Positions 34,531-45,036 are shown, counted from the first letter of the stretch. The stretch is 64,000 nt of DNA from Anastrepha obliqua (GCF_027943255.1 NC_072893.1:122945784-123009783); one strand, 5' to 3'. The notes: a model not told the origin generated them from the sequence alone. Program-made: numbers and translations.

Positions 34531-36570
34531 CTGGAAAATTGTTTGGATATAAGAAAATGGTGCAACATTTAAATTTATGAAACATCTGAACGAGTTTGGG
34601 ATTATTAGTATGCAAAATATTAGCTAAAAAATAACCAGGAGCAGCTGCAACAGCAGCATAATAAACTCTCCACGAGCAAAGTTGCGTTTCTCTCGACAGT
34701 CGGGTCTAGGTTACTGGAACCACCCGAGTTTACTATATGTCCGGCTAAGGACTGCCACTCCAGTAGCACTGCCCGCGCATGTATGGGGAATGTTTTAGCT
34801 GATACAACAGCAACAAAGAGCAAAGTTGCTGCAGTGAGTTATGGGTCAGATTTACATCTTAGAAATTTCTCCAGCTGAGATATCACCGCCGTAGGAATTT
34901 AATTTGCACAAGCAAAAATTACTAAAAAGAAAGAATTTTTCTTTAACATTCCCATTCCCATTCTTTTTAACATTTCCATGGCAGCCGGTGCTAACCGGAA
35001 TGACTCGGGTTTTTCCCGACCAAGGGCTGCCGCCCCAGTAAACTAGCCCTGACTAGTGTATCGTACCCCGTTTTTTCTTTAAATAAAAGTTTTTATTTTT
35101 TTCGTTCATAAGTCTTGGCCAAACGGTAGTTTGTTACCCCAACCTCTGAATCCATATTTAATGTCCGCTACAAGCATTCGTTCCTCCGACAAATATTTCT
35201 ATGTTAATGGAAGAACACAAATTTAAACACGGCTAAAGACTTTCATTTCAGCGTTTCCACGACAGTCGGTTCTCTACCGAAACGACCCGGATTTATATCC
35301 GGCCAAGGACTGTCACTCCAGCAGCATTTCCCGTATGTAAGTATGGGGAATGTTTATGCTCCTACAACAACAACAACTTTCATTTCAGCAGCATTTTCCA
35401 AAATGTTTTACTACAAAAGCAAGCCTCACCTACAACAGCCACTTTCTGTAGGGAATGTTTTATGCCGTTACTATAAATGCAAGGTTAACATACAACAGCT
35501 GCTTTCCGCATGAAATCTTTAGTCTGCTCTTCTGAACCCAATCCGTCGATAAAGTTCGTTCGTTCATTTCGTTTCGTTTCCTCGACATTCGGTTGTTCGT
35601 TACTGGAATGACCCGGTTTTATATCCGGCCAAGGACTGTCACTCCAGCAGCATTCTCCGTGCATGTATGGAGAATATTTGTGCTGCTACAACAACAATAA
35701 GGCATCAAGTTCGTTTCTTCGGCCCTTCGTTAGAAGATTTCAACGGCGGCAACGTCGATTAATGGCTTTTTCATTTTAAAGAAAATTTAAAAACTGCTGC
35801 AACAACGATCGCAATATATAGGCTTAGTAGCGATAACAGTGTTATGTCACAGTCGTGTTATTTACAAAGCTATTGTACTTCACGCGAGTGTGTTTCAAAT
35901 CAATGCTTCAGCAACTTCCGTCAACTGCGTCATTAATCACAACGTAGTCTTATTACATACCTTCGGCACATTTCGGTCGACCTCCTTGTACATGGAACGT
36001 GAAACCAGCAGCAATCCTGTATGTAAGCATGCATCCGCATCATTCAGTTGACAGCCTTTCTCGTAGTATGTGTAAGCACTGCGCGGATCACCCTTGCTGC
36101 CACTCTTGCCTTTACCCAAAAAGCTATAGTTCCCATATTTAAAGCAGGACTTCGCATAGCCATAATCATCGCATGTGGATTTGTATACTTTTGCCGCCTT
36201 CTCAAAGTCTTTCTTAATACCCTCCAAGTAGTCACCCAAAAGATGACAAACTGAAAAGTAAAAGAGAATATGTTTGTGTTAAACTAAATGTGTACGTGCA
36301 ATCTGAGCGCTTGATATAATCAACAAAATGTTCTGCAAACGCTTGCGAAACCAGCACAATGGGGAGGTTATGAATCCCCTATCACCCCTGCAGTCATATG
36401 TGTAGAAAAGTGATTGCATATGCGGTTGTTGTCTTTTTCTTCACATTCAGTTTGCTATGTAATGATTTACCCTCTGGTTTCTTTTCCGAATAGCAACCGA
36501 AACGATATTCGATGCCCAATTTGTCTATGTACTCCTTAACATCCGATTCCTTCTTTAAATCGTAAGCCAT
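34141..36570 (-). CDS. COA7: COA7, cytochrome c oxidase assembly factor 7 (Sel1 repeats)
   Basis: Three exons joined 36570-36471, 36250-35961 and 34530-34141 give a complete protein of 259 residues starting MAYDLKKESDVKEYIDKLGI. All introns are GT-AG and the phases fit. The protein is a run of Sel1/TPR-like helix pairs, e.g. EKAAKVYKSTCDDYGYAKSC and RSAYTYYEKGCQLNDADAC. Each repeat holds a Cys pair 7-8 residues apart (C26/C35, C60/C69, then GCQLNDADAC, SCDMNNATAC and ACELRNMYAC), as expected for COA7, an intermembrane-space protein folded with disulfides and needed for respiratory complex IV assembly. There is no classical leader, as in the family. The tail (KKQQQTLEFQQGMKMPN) is coiled-coil-like. 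It is slightly longer than the human protein (231 aa). Function is by homology. Confidence 0.92.
34531..35960 (-). other. COA7 intron 2 with four related repeat fragments
   Basis: The 1430-bp intron contains four plus-strand copies of a ~100-130 bp repeat (about 34680-34815, 34975-35065, 35255-35375 and 35570-35700). The shared core is TATCCGGCCAAGGACTGTCA then CTCCAGCAGCATT, and three copies end in CAACA repeats. They look like 3' ends of a (CAA)-tailed LINE or a SINE derived from it. Confidence 0.65.
35961..36250 (-). CDS. COA7: COA7 exon 2
   Basis: Acceptor TTTTCAG precedes TTTGTCATCT; 290 bp, ending ...GTGCCGAAG before GTATGT. With exon 1 it makes exactly 130 codons. Confidence 0.92.
36471..36570 (-). 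CDS. COA7: COA7 exon 1
   Basis: ATG at 36570; 33 codons plus one base, ending ...CCAGAGG before GTAAAT. The join makes the GTT codon of E-V-C-H. Confidence 0.9.
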
Positions 36571-36758
36571 TATTTATTTTACTTCTTCGCTTTTTAACAC
36601 TTTTAATTTTACAATCGGCTTTAGAAGTTAGAATTTACCGTAGTGAAATGAGATTAGCCGTCAATTGGTGAATTGTCAAATTGACTTGGTAAACAGTGTT
36701 GCCAGCATTTCGCTTCCCCACTGCTCATAAAACAGAGAGCTGGAAAATATAGTGAAAA

Positions 36759-37020
36759 ATAAAGGGTGTTTTTTTAGAGGTTAGGTTTTCAAGTTGGCAC
36801 TACTTTTTTCGTAGATGGTCTTTTTGACAGCTGTCACTTGATTTATGCTCAGTTTGGTTTGCCATTTCATAATGAATAGACTTACACCTGAACAACGTTT
36901 GCAAATCGTGCAAATTTATTACGAAAATAATGGTTCGGTTCGCGCGACGCATCGAAGAAAATTTTGTTCAGCGATGAAGCTCACTTTTGGTTGAATGGGT
37001 ATGTCAATAAGCAAAATTGT
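36759..37020 (+). mobile_element. 5' fragment of a DD41D (rosa-type) element
   Basis: Starts AGGGTGTTTTTTTAGAGGTT, contains ATG at 36871 with NRLTPEQRLQIVQIYYENNG, then jumps by deletion to KILFSDEAHFWLNGYVNKQN (first catalytic Asp) and stops near 37020. No right end was found. It lies about 190 bp upstream of the COA7 start, in divergent orientation. Confidence 0.7.
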
Positions 37021-37686
37021 GTACTATGCACACAATTGTGGTAAAATAATTACAAACACAACCAAGGCGAATCTATTAAAGGTGGTGTTGGTAAATCAAC
37101 TGATTTGTTTTTTTCTTTCACTGTGTCCATGTAGCTGTCAGCACAGAATAAAACAAGGCGAATTAATTTTTTGTTTTCGAATTTTTCAATACTTTTCCGT
37201 GACAATCAAACGTGCAAAACATTGTTGTTGGTCCAGTGTTACCACCTTTAATAAATGCGCCTTGAACACAATCCATTTATTTGGAAATGAAAGCAATTTA
37301 ATTTGATTATCTTATTTGATTTTCAATACAGCGATTTGTGTCCTACGCAAAGCAACCCAGCTATGCTGTTCACAGTCTCACATGTAGACGTCGCTATAAG
37401 TGCATGAAAATGATAGTTAACGGAAGTAAGATTTGTCGTCTCATGCAAAAAGTGTAAGTGACCAGTTTCTTCAATATTAACACTTAAATGTGATTGGAAA
37501 GGAAGAATTGTTAAATAAAAATGCTGGAAATAGATGATATTTTAATAAATAAGAAATTAATGTATGGAGTAGAACTGTAGTGAGGCCAATACAGCTCTAT
37601 ATTGGTAAAGCAGAGTAATATGCGTGTAGGAACATATAAAAGTACGCTCACATATGCGGTGATTAGCAATAAATTCACAAAAACTA
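37021..37686. other. No gene recognised
   Basis: AT-rich spacer between two DD41D relics. No motif seen. Confidence 0.35.
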
Positions 37687-38228
37687 AGGGTTTTTGAGTA
37701 AGAGCGCTTCAACTTTTGAACTTTTTTGAATAAAACACAAACGGTTTGACTTTTTTAACTAATTTTTTTTATTATCGAGTTTGAACATATACATTTAAGT
37801 ATGAAATTCGATTTCTTTTGCATGACCACCGCGTGCACGTTTTACGAAGTCCAATCGTTGAACCCAATTTTCGACCACTCTTTTGCATAAATCGGCCGAA
37901 ATTCCAGCAATTTCGCGTTCAATATTGGCTCTGAGCTCACAAATCGTCGCCGGCTTGTTACTGTAGACCAATGACTTCACATAACCCCAAAACGGGACGG
38001 CTTGTTAAATGGACCGTAAAATGGCCGTAATGCTCTTAAAGTAGCAGCAACAGAACGATTATTTTCATAAAAAATTTGCACGATTTGCAATCGTTGCTCA
38101 AGTGTGTAGCGTTTCATGATGAAATGTATACTAATGAAGTTTACAAATGACAGGTGGAAAATAAAAAATATTGCGTCGTTCGCCCTCCCTATCGGAAAAA
38201 AGTTGAAGCGCACCTATTGAACAACCCT
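37687..38228 (-). mobile_element. DD41D (rosa-type) deletion derivative
   Basis: Inverted ends of about 31 bp (AGGGTTTTTGAGTAAGAGCG at the left; the right end in reverse is AGGGTTGTTCAATAGGTGCG; both continue into CTTCAACTTTT). A TA precedes the left end. On the minus strand the N-terminus reads MKRYTLEQRLQIVQIFYENN then AATLRALRPFYG. It is joined directly to the C-terminus, SLVYSNKPATICELRANIER ... AKEIEFHT, ending at 37795. The whole catalytic core is deleted, leaving 542 bp. Confidence 0.85.
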
Positions 38229-39186
38229 ATATATGGCAGATTAACGGCAAAATTGATATCAGCTGCTAAGTTTGTTTTGAACGGTTTTTCTTCATATAAA
38301 TTGATTTCATGGAATATTTTAGCGTTTTTGGTTTGTTTAATTATTATTAACGAAATGAAGTAAAGGCAAAGAGAAGCAATAGTTAATTCAATTGCGCAAT
38401 GGGATGCTAGTGATAGACAGTTGGAGGAAATCCGTAAACGAGGACTACTGAGATTGCAAAAATTATGGCAGCTATACGCATGTGAAATTCGACATTACAT
38501 TTTAAAATAAGCGAAAACAGGCTAAAGCGACTATGAACAGACGGGTTTATGTGTAATATGAATGCATAATTAGTAATATCTAACAAAAATTTGGCGTCCA
38601 TTTTTTTTAGTTTTTACTTTGACGTTTCTCCTTACATTCGAAATAAAAATTATCGATAACACAGGGTTGTATTTAAAAAAATAGATTATAGGATTATTTT
38701 ATAATCTCATATTTCGGGAGAGATTTCGTATGTGTAACCTCGCTCTTAAATAACGGATTGGGAGTTAACGTCGAAAAAGTAGATAAGCTATTTATATGTA
38801 AACCTTGCACAATTAGAACTACGCTGAACTTATCTTCGGTCAAGAACTGCCGCTCTAGCAACAGCCATCGAACACGTTTGTAAACTGTTTGAACTGTAAC
38901 TTGTTCCATTGCAGTTGTACAGAGGAAGCCTTCGACAAATCTGGACCGCGACAGTGAAATTCGTTATGTTACAGCAACAATTGAACTGGTACTGATCTCG
39001 TCGCTTACGCAGCCCGACCATTTATCGCAAGAATTTTTTCGAAAACTGTTTTTTTTTCTTTAGTCCTTTATATACCCCGAGACATTCCGATAGTTACAAT
39101 ATTCAGCACATTATTTGTTTTACATTGCGTTGCTATTTTAGTGGTGCGGCTAAACTCGTTGTAGGACCTGTAAGAAGTCAGGTAGA
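38229..39186. other. No gene recognised
   Basis: Non-coding. A short piece at 38825-38870 (TCGGTCAAGAACTGCCGCTC) resembles the repeat found in the COA7 intron. Confidence 0.35.
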
Positions 39187-39189
39187 AAC

Positions 39190-39211
39190 AAAAAAAAAAA
39201 AAAAAAAAAAA
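39190..39211. repeat. Poly(A) run
   Basis: About 22 consecutive A, directly left of the dispersed repeat at 39212-39450. Confidence 0.85.
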
Positions 39212-39450
39212 TGGAGGAAGGTCTAGAAAATGCGCTATTTTGCGTTCATGGAAAATCGAGTTTACATGCATACATGCAAATGTGTGGCTTACAAGTGAAC
39301 ATACGAAACAAGGTTTGGCCAATAACTATGATGAAGAAGAAAATTGTGAGGGGAACTTCAGCTGCCACATGTCGGGGGATTCGGCAGCCGAATTCTGCAC
39401 GGTCATTTCACATTGATGCACACACTCGTCCAATCAGTCAAGGATGTTAG
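39212..39450 (+). repeat. Dispersed repeat, copy A
   Basis: Contains GGGGATTCGGCAGCCGAATT and CACTCGTCCAATCAGTCA. The stretch 39306-39445 matches 61480-61630 in reverse orientation. Class unknown; no coding motif. Confidence 0.55.
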
Positions 39451-39602
39451 AGTTCAAGGTTACGCCTTCCTGTGTCGTAAGAGCCCATGAATAAACAAAC
39501 AAAAGGAAAGGGAATTACTTGTTTGTGAAGAGGAAGATTAGGTGAAAGCAATGGAAACAATAAAATACAAGAAATTATATACACACAATAAACTATAAAT
39601 CT

Positions 39603-40432
39603 ATGCGTCTCCCTAATACCAGCAGTGTCTTCCAGGCGAAAGTACTGAGAATTGGGGAGACCTGTAGGCTACTAATCAGAGATTTTTTTTTTGAGGGCAA
39701 TATCGCTGTTCTTTCGGATAGCCCAGCTGCACTCCAGGCACTGGATTCGGCTGCAAAAACCTCTAAAGTGCTGGAACAAAGTAGGAATAGCCTTACCACC
39801 TTGAGTGAAAACCACAAAGTTACCTTAATCTGGGTTCCGGGACACCGGAACATTGAAGGTAACGAAAAAGCAGATGAACTGGTGAGAGGAGGATCTGCCA
39901 TGAATAACGCTCTTGCAGAACTGGTATTCACACCATTAGATGCAGCCAAGAATGCAATTTCGCGGATTGTAGATGGAGAGACCAGACGAAATGCAAAATT
40001 AGCAGCACGTTATGGCCCACCTACAACCTCAAGCAATCGTCGACATTGATAAACATGAATCGACGGGACGCTTCTAGACTAACGGCAGTCATAACTGGAA
40101 CAAGCTGCCAAAATGGGCATTCCTCACAACACATACTGTCATAGTTATAAACAACCGGAGAAAAAGGAAACAAACTTCCATTTCCTCGGTGAATGTCCTG
40201 TCCTATGGAAGGACAGAATGTTAACCAAATGGGCAAACCGCTGTTCGAGAGTCTCGAACAACTGTGTGACTTGGACGTCAACAGCCTAATTAGGTTCCTA
40301 AACCGCACAGACTGGATATATAGTATTGCTCCAAATAACTGTTCAAAAAGTTGGCAACGAGGATGTGTCAACAAAGCGCGGATGTGCCCAAGCGCTAGTT
40401 GGATTCACCACTCTAACCAACCAACCAACACA
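39603..40432 (+). mobile_element. LINE 3' half: RNase H domain to tail
   Basis: The frame from 39603 carries RNase H blocks: VFQAKVLRIGE (Glu block, changed), NIAVLSDSPAALQALDSA (Asp block) and IWVPGHRNIEGNEKADELVR (GH-NE-AD block). Downstream frames include a Cys/His region near 40120-40200 and the terminus GKPLFESLEQLCDLDVNSLI then RFLNRTDWI. It ends in CCAACCAACCAACAC. This is the same family as 18389-18600. Stops after 40046 break the frame. Confidence 0.8.
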
Positions 40433-40629
40433 CACATACACACTTTCTTGCCGCGGTGTCTTTCACATAAAAACGCAAACAAACTGCATTTGGCGGTTTC
40501 ATATTCATTTTTGCTTTCACAATTTAACACACGGCACTTCTTTCTCATTAGTTTGTTTAGTTTAAATCTTACAAACTAGTTCAACCAGTACAACGAAGTT
40601 CAAAAATCCGGCTCGACAGACTATAATTA

Positions 40630-41179
40630 AAGGGTTTTCCAATAAGTGGTGTTATTTTGATATTCAAAGAAAAATGCTATTTTTTAATATAAATGATTGG
40701 ATGTTTATTTCATTATAAAGAGAAAGGTATGCCGTTAAGAGTGGAAAATAACATCAGGCAAATGACCACCACGACCACGCTTACAGGACAATATCCTTTT
40801 CATGAAATTTTCCTTAACCGAATTGCAAAGTGGCTGCCGTATGTCAACGATAGCCTCACGAATTCCATCTTTGAGGTCTTGCATCGATCCTCGGCTGTTG
40901 GCGTAGACCTTCTCTTTCACGTGGCCTCAAAGAAAAAATTCCCCAGGTGTTAAATCACACGCAAGATCTCGGTGGCCAATTGTGATCACCTCTTCGAGAG
41001 TTAACACGGTCCGGAAACTTTTCCCTTAAAAGATCAATGGTTTCGTTGCTTTTGTGGCACGTAGCGACGTCTTGTTGAAAATAAACGTTGTCCAGATCAA
41101 TACCATTCGATTCCGGCCATAAAAAATTGTTAATCATCTCTCGATAGCGATAGATAACACCTGCTATTGGAAAACCCTT
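40630..41179 (-). mobile_element. DD41D (rosa-type) element, deleted
   Basis: A 550-bp element with TA at 40628-40629 and 41180-41181. Its ends are AAGGGTTTTCCAATAAGTGG and the reverse complement of AAGGGTTTTCCAATAGCAGG, the same family as 13228-14012. The minus strand has INNFLWPESNGIDLDNVYFQ then QDVATCHKSNETIDLL and NWPPRSC from 41137, and KEKVYANSRGSMQDLKDGIR ... DVIFHS down to 40735. Everything before the second catalytic block is deleted. Confidence 0.88.
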
Positions 41180-41382
41180 TATAACTTTATTTTACCAAAT
41201 TTCTTTTTTACTTTTTACAGATCCATCAAGATTTCAAGGAGAAATGATGCAGACCGTGGAGCAACTTTATTTTCAGTGTACTTTGGGTCTCGTGCTTTTT
41301 TACATACTAATTTTTATAAAGAAAAATTAAAATAATATTTTTTATAAAGTTTAAATATTAATAAACAATGCATACAATTTTT

Positions 41383-42000
41383 TTGGGTTGGGTACGTAAT
41401 ACTGTATGATACAATATTCTGTTTACAAAATGCTGTATACAAAATTCTGTATTTCAAAATTCTGTAAAAAATATTCTGTATTGGCGAAATTCTGTATTGA
41501 CGAAATTTTGTATTGACAAAATTCTGTATTGACGAAATGCTGTAAGTAAATGATAAGAAATTCACCAAATTTTATAAAAAAAGTGCGCACTTTTTTTTTC
41601 AGTTTCGATAGAATCCACCGTATTTTTGCGTAGAACTCCTTTTCGTGTGGGCGGCCTTCGGCCGCGCTTCAAAAAAATAACCCTCATCAGTCCAACTCCG
41701 GCTACGCAATCCACCGTATTTTTGCGTAGAACTCCTTTTTTCGTTGACTTTTGTCAACACAAAATTTTTTCAATACAGAATTTTGTTTATACAGAATTTC
41801 GTAAGTACAGAATTTCGTCAAAACACAATTTTGTCAATACAGAATTTTTTTAAGACAGTACAGAATTTTGTTTTTACAGAATTTTGTAAATAAAGAATTC
41901 TGTAAATACAGAATTTTGTCACTGCAGAAATTTGTTACGTTAATTTACAGTATTTCGTACGAAAAGAATTTTGATATACAGCATTTTGTAGGGATCCCAA
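41383..42000. mobile_element. Foldback-like element with tandem ~16-bp units
   Basis: The left arm (about 41383-41545) is about nine degenerate units like CAAAATTCTGTATTGA. The right arm (about 41755-42000) is a dozen units of the reverse complement, TCAATACAGAATTTTG. The outermost ends also pair: TTGGGTTGGGTACG at the left and, in reverse, TTGGGATCCCTACA at the right. The centre holds two 32-bp direct copies (41612-41643 and 41708-41739; core CCACCGTATTTTTGCGTAG) and a GCGGCC-TTC-GGCCGC hairpin at about 41651. Inverted arms made of tandem repeats are the hallmark of foldback elements. No transposase is present. Confidence 0.7.
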
Positions 42001-42193
42001 TTTTTTTATATTCATTTATATTGTTATCCCTTCTAAAAACAGTTTTTCTTTTCGCGCATTTTTGGCGCTGCTGGACGTATGTAACCCCTCAATTCGCCTT
42101 GAATATCCTGTATTGTCCTCCAGTTTTCCAAAATAAATCAAATTTAGCCAAAGAATATGGCTGCAAAATCTTTATGTATAGTATGTACTTATA

Positions 42194-42414
42194 CAGTGGC
42201 TTAATAAAGAACTCGGACAAACCTTAGTTAAAACTTTGTATAGAAAACACTGCTAAAATAAAGGCAATTTGAAACAATATTTTTCGATTTCTAAATTCTT
42301 TATTTATATAATTTAAGAAATAACAAAAACATAAGATAAGTCGTGTGCACTTCTTTTACAATAACAAAAAACTTTCAAAATTAGGAGAATTCACGCCAAA
42401 AAAGAACTCGGACA
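42194..42414. repeat. Left IR/DR arm of Tc1-like element
   Basis: About 220 bp, from CAGTGGCTTAATAAAGAACT to the inner direct repeat; it matches the two right-arm pieces in reverse. Confidence 0.85.
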
Positions 42415-42495
42415 TGGAAATTAATTTTACTTTAAAAACCAATAAAAATAAAAATTAATATTTTGTGGGAAACCCTTTGGATTTAATAACAGCAT

Positions 42496-43451
42496 TTAGT
42501 CGTTTCGGCATTGACTCCACCAAATTTCTGCAAACGGAAGGATCAATTTTAACCCATTCGTCCCTAAAGCAGCTTCGAGGTCCTTTTTGTTTGAAATTTT
42601 GTGATTTTTGAGTTTATTCTCCAAATGCGCCCATAAATGCTCAATGACGTTTATATCAGGGGACTGTGGTGGAGTTTCGAGCACTTTCGGGCAGTTATAC
42701 ATCAACCACAAGCGAACATCAAGCGCCTTATGCTGGGGGCCCTTGCCTTGGTAAAAATAAAATTGTTCGTTTATACCCAATTTTTAAGCACTTTGAATTA
42801 AATTTCTTTTTAAAATTGAAAGATATTGCTTGTGATCCATTATGCCATCAACAAAACCAAGATTTCCGGGTGCGGAGGCGGACATACATCCCCAAACCAT
42901 CACTGAACCGCCACCGTGTTTAACAGTGGCACGCAGGTTTTTCTCTTTCAGCTCCTCATTTGGCTTCCTCCATACAGACTGCCCATCTGATCTGAATATG
43001 TTGTATTTGCTTTCGTCGCAAAATATCACATCTTTCCAGAATTCAATGTCCTTATTTTTATAGGTTTTTGTAAAATTAATTCGTTTGTTTTTATTTTCCT
43101 TACTAATGTAGGGTTTTTTCTTGCGACTCTGCCATTGAGGTTGTTTTTTCTTAGAACTAATCGCAAAGTTTCTGGATTGCAGTCAATTTCAAGATGTTCT
43201 TTAACTTGTGTTGTAAGCTTTGGAGCATTTAAATGAGGATTTGCTCTGACTTGGTTTACTATCCACCGCTCGTTAGAGTCCGTAAAAAGCTTTGGCCGTC
43301 CTGTTTTCACTTTGTTTTCTACAGATTTTGTTTCTTTAAAGCATTTTATGGTGTCGCATACAGTTGATCGCGGTCGATTTACAAGTTTGCCGATTTCACG
43401 CATCGTTTTTCCATTTTTATGTTGCTCAAAAAAAATGCGTACTTGACACAA
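42496..43451 (-). pseudogene. Tc1-like transposase, broken
   Basis: Three successive minus-strand frames. 43451-43026 holds the paired-type HTH (GKTMREIGKLVNRPRSTVCD) and the linker KTGRPKLFTDS. 43029-42784 holds MIFCDESKYNIFRSD with the first catalytic Asp and KHGGGSVMVWGCMS. 42780-42496 holds YFYQGKGPQHKALDVR, where the usual QDNDPKH second Asp is lost, and SPDINVIEHLWAHLE with the catalytic Glu (DD34E family). A frameshift and a stop separate the frames. It was once about 340 residues; now inactive. Confidence 0.88.
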
Positions 43452-43552
43452 TTTACTTCCAAAACTGTCGATCGTTCCTCAATTAACTATATATAATTTA
43501 AAAAATGGGATTCCCCCATTTAAACTGTCAGAAATTACGAAGTGATGCCAGA

Positions 43553-43608
43553 TGTCCGAGTTCTTTTTTGACGTGAATTCTCCTCATTTTGAAAGTTTTT
43601 TGTTATTG
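43553..43608. repeat. Right IR/DR arm, inner piece
   Basis: Starts TGTCCGAGTTCTTT (inner direct repeat) and runs to TTGTTATTG, where the insertion begins. Confidence 0.8.
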
Positions 43609-43610
43609 AA

Positions 43611-44096
43611 AAAATATAGCTTAAAAAAACTAAAAAACACGCTTTTATTGCTAATCGAACTAAAAAGTAGAAAATAAATTTTAATGACAAAGGGACCTAT
43701 AATGAAGTAATAGCAAATCGAAGGATCAGTCATAGTCAACTACCTCAGAACAGAATTATAACAAAAATTAAGATACAAATAGAGTAATTCAAATTAGAGT
43801 TAAAAGCGTGGGATCCTTGATATAGTAAATATTACAATCATTCTATTAGCAACTACCTATGTACAGAGGGTTATGAAAGTGAAGCAAAATGCATCCCACC
43901 CTTTTAACTCTAATTTGAATTACTCTATTTGTATCTTAATTTTTGTTATAATTCTGTTCTGAGGTAGTTGACTATGACTGATCCTTCGATTTGCTATTAC
44001 TTCATTATAGGTCCCTTTGTCATTAAAATTTATTTTCTACTTTTTAGTTCGATTAGCAATAAAAGCGTGTTTTTTAGTTTTTTTAAGCTATATTTT
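43611..44096. repeat. Near-perfect palindrome, 204-bp arms, 78-bp loop
   Basis: The left arm 43611-43814 equals the reverse complement of 43893-44096 with no indels and one mismatch that I could find (43807). The loop is 43815-43892. Directly after the right arm a further ~55 bp of its outer part is repeated (44095-44152; same words at 44036-44085). No coding sequence in the arms. Transcription would give a long double-stranded RNA hairpin. Confidence 0.95.
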
Positions 44097-44534
44097 ATTT
44101 TCTACTTTTTAGTTCGATTAGCAATAAAAGCGTGTTTTTTAGTTTTTTTTTTAACTATTTTTTATTTTTAGTATATGTAGGTGTTTACGAGTAATATACT
44201 ATTACACAACCGCACACTAAATACTAACCTCAATGGTGGTGTGGAAACTAAAAATTCCCAATTTTTGTTTAAAAAAAATACCCAATTCATGTTTCTACCG
44301 GTATGGCAATATTGGCAAATGTTATAAAAAATGCACATTTTTCAGCGCTCTCACGAGAAAAAGAGTTTCCCATCTAGTCATCTATGTTGTGTGTTCCGAG
44401 TCGATCAGATTTTTAGAAGCCAGAGAAAATTAAGCTCAAAGATTCCGTTACAGTCATTCATACATACAATCCGAGCTAATAAAAGTGTGTTAAAAAAAAA
44501 TAAAATATCAATCCTGGCAATCCTAATAAGGATA

Positions 44535-44795
44535 ATGGAAAATTTATCTCACATGTCTCACACTGCACTCGTTCTTCATGACTATTTCGCCAAAAATTCC
44601 ACGCATATCGTTCCGCAACCACCGTATTCGCCTGATTTGGCTCCGTATGACTTCTGGCTATTCCCAAAACTCAAGAGACCACTACCGGAAATGGACTATT
44701 TGGCATGTTTCGGGGATTGGAAAACTCGTTGGCATAAGTGTATTTCATCGAGAGGGCATTATTTTGAAGGGGATGAAATTGATTTACAAGAATAA
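44535..44795 (+). pseudogene. Mariner transposase C-terminal fragment
   Basis: The frame reads SHTALVLHDYFAKNSTHIVP then PPYSPDLAPYDFWLFPKLKR (third catalytic Asp) and, after a ~75-bp deletion, FGDWKTRWHKCISSRGHYFE and GDEIDLQE. This is the normal C-terminus of a DD34D mariner. The block carrying the second Asp is cut at its start. It lies between the duplicated blocks of the preceding entry. Confidence 0.8.
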
Positions 44796-44999
44796 ATGAC
44801 GATTTTTCATTTTACAACTAAATTCACCTTACTTTTTGCCCACAGGTAAAAAAAGAAAATATTAATCCTGGCAATCCCAATAAGGATAATGGAAAATTTT
44901 TATCAAATTATTGCATTGTCATCGGTCCTTGATAGGTGTGCAATATTTCAAGTTGATCAGATGTTTAGAAGCCAGTGAAAATTAAGCTTAAAGATTCCG

Positions 45000-45000
<1 letters not shown>

Positions 45001-45030
<30 letters not shown>

Positions 45031-45036
45031 CATACA
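45001..45036. repeat. (TACA)n microsatellite
   Basis: Nine TACA units in the core of the duplicated repeat. Confidence 0.9.

Larger units (their letters stand above)
40590..42040. mobile_element. Interspersed repeat, copy 2, invaded by two elements
   Basis: Flanks of the two insertions below align in order with 20350-20575: 40590-40629, 41180-41352 and 42001-42040. Shared words include TTTACAGATCCATCAA, CAGACCGTGGAGCAACTTT and ATATTGTTATCCCTTCTAA. The DD41D element sits at a TA in one part and the foldback-like element in another. Confidence 0.7.
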
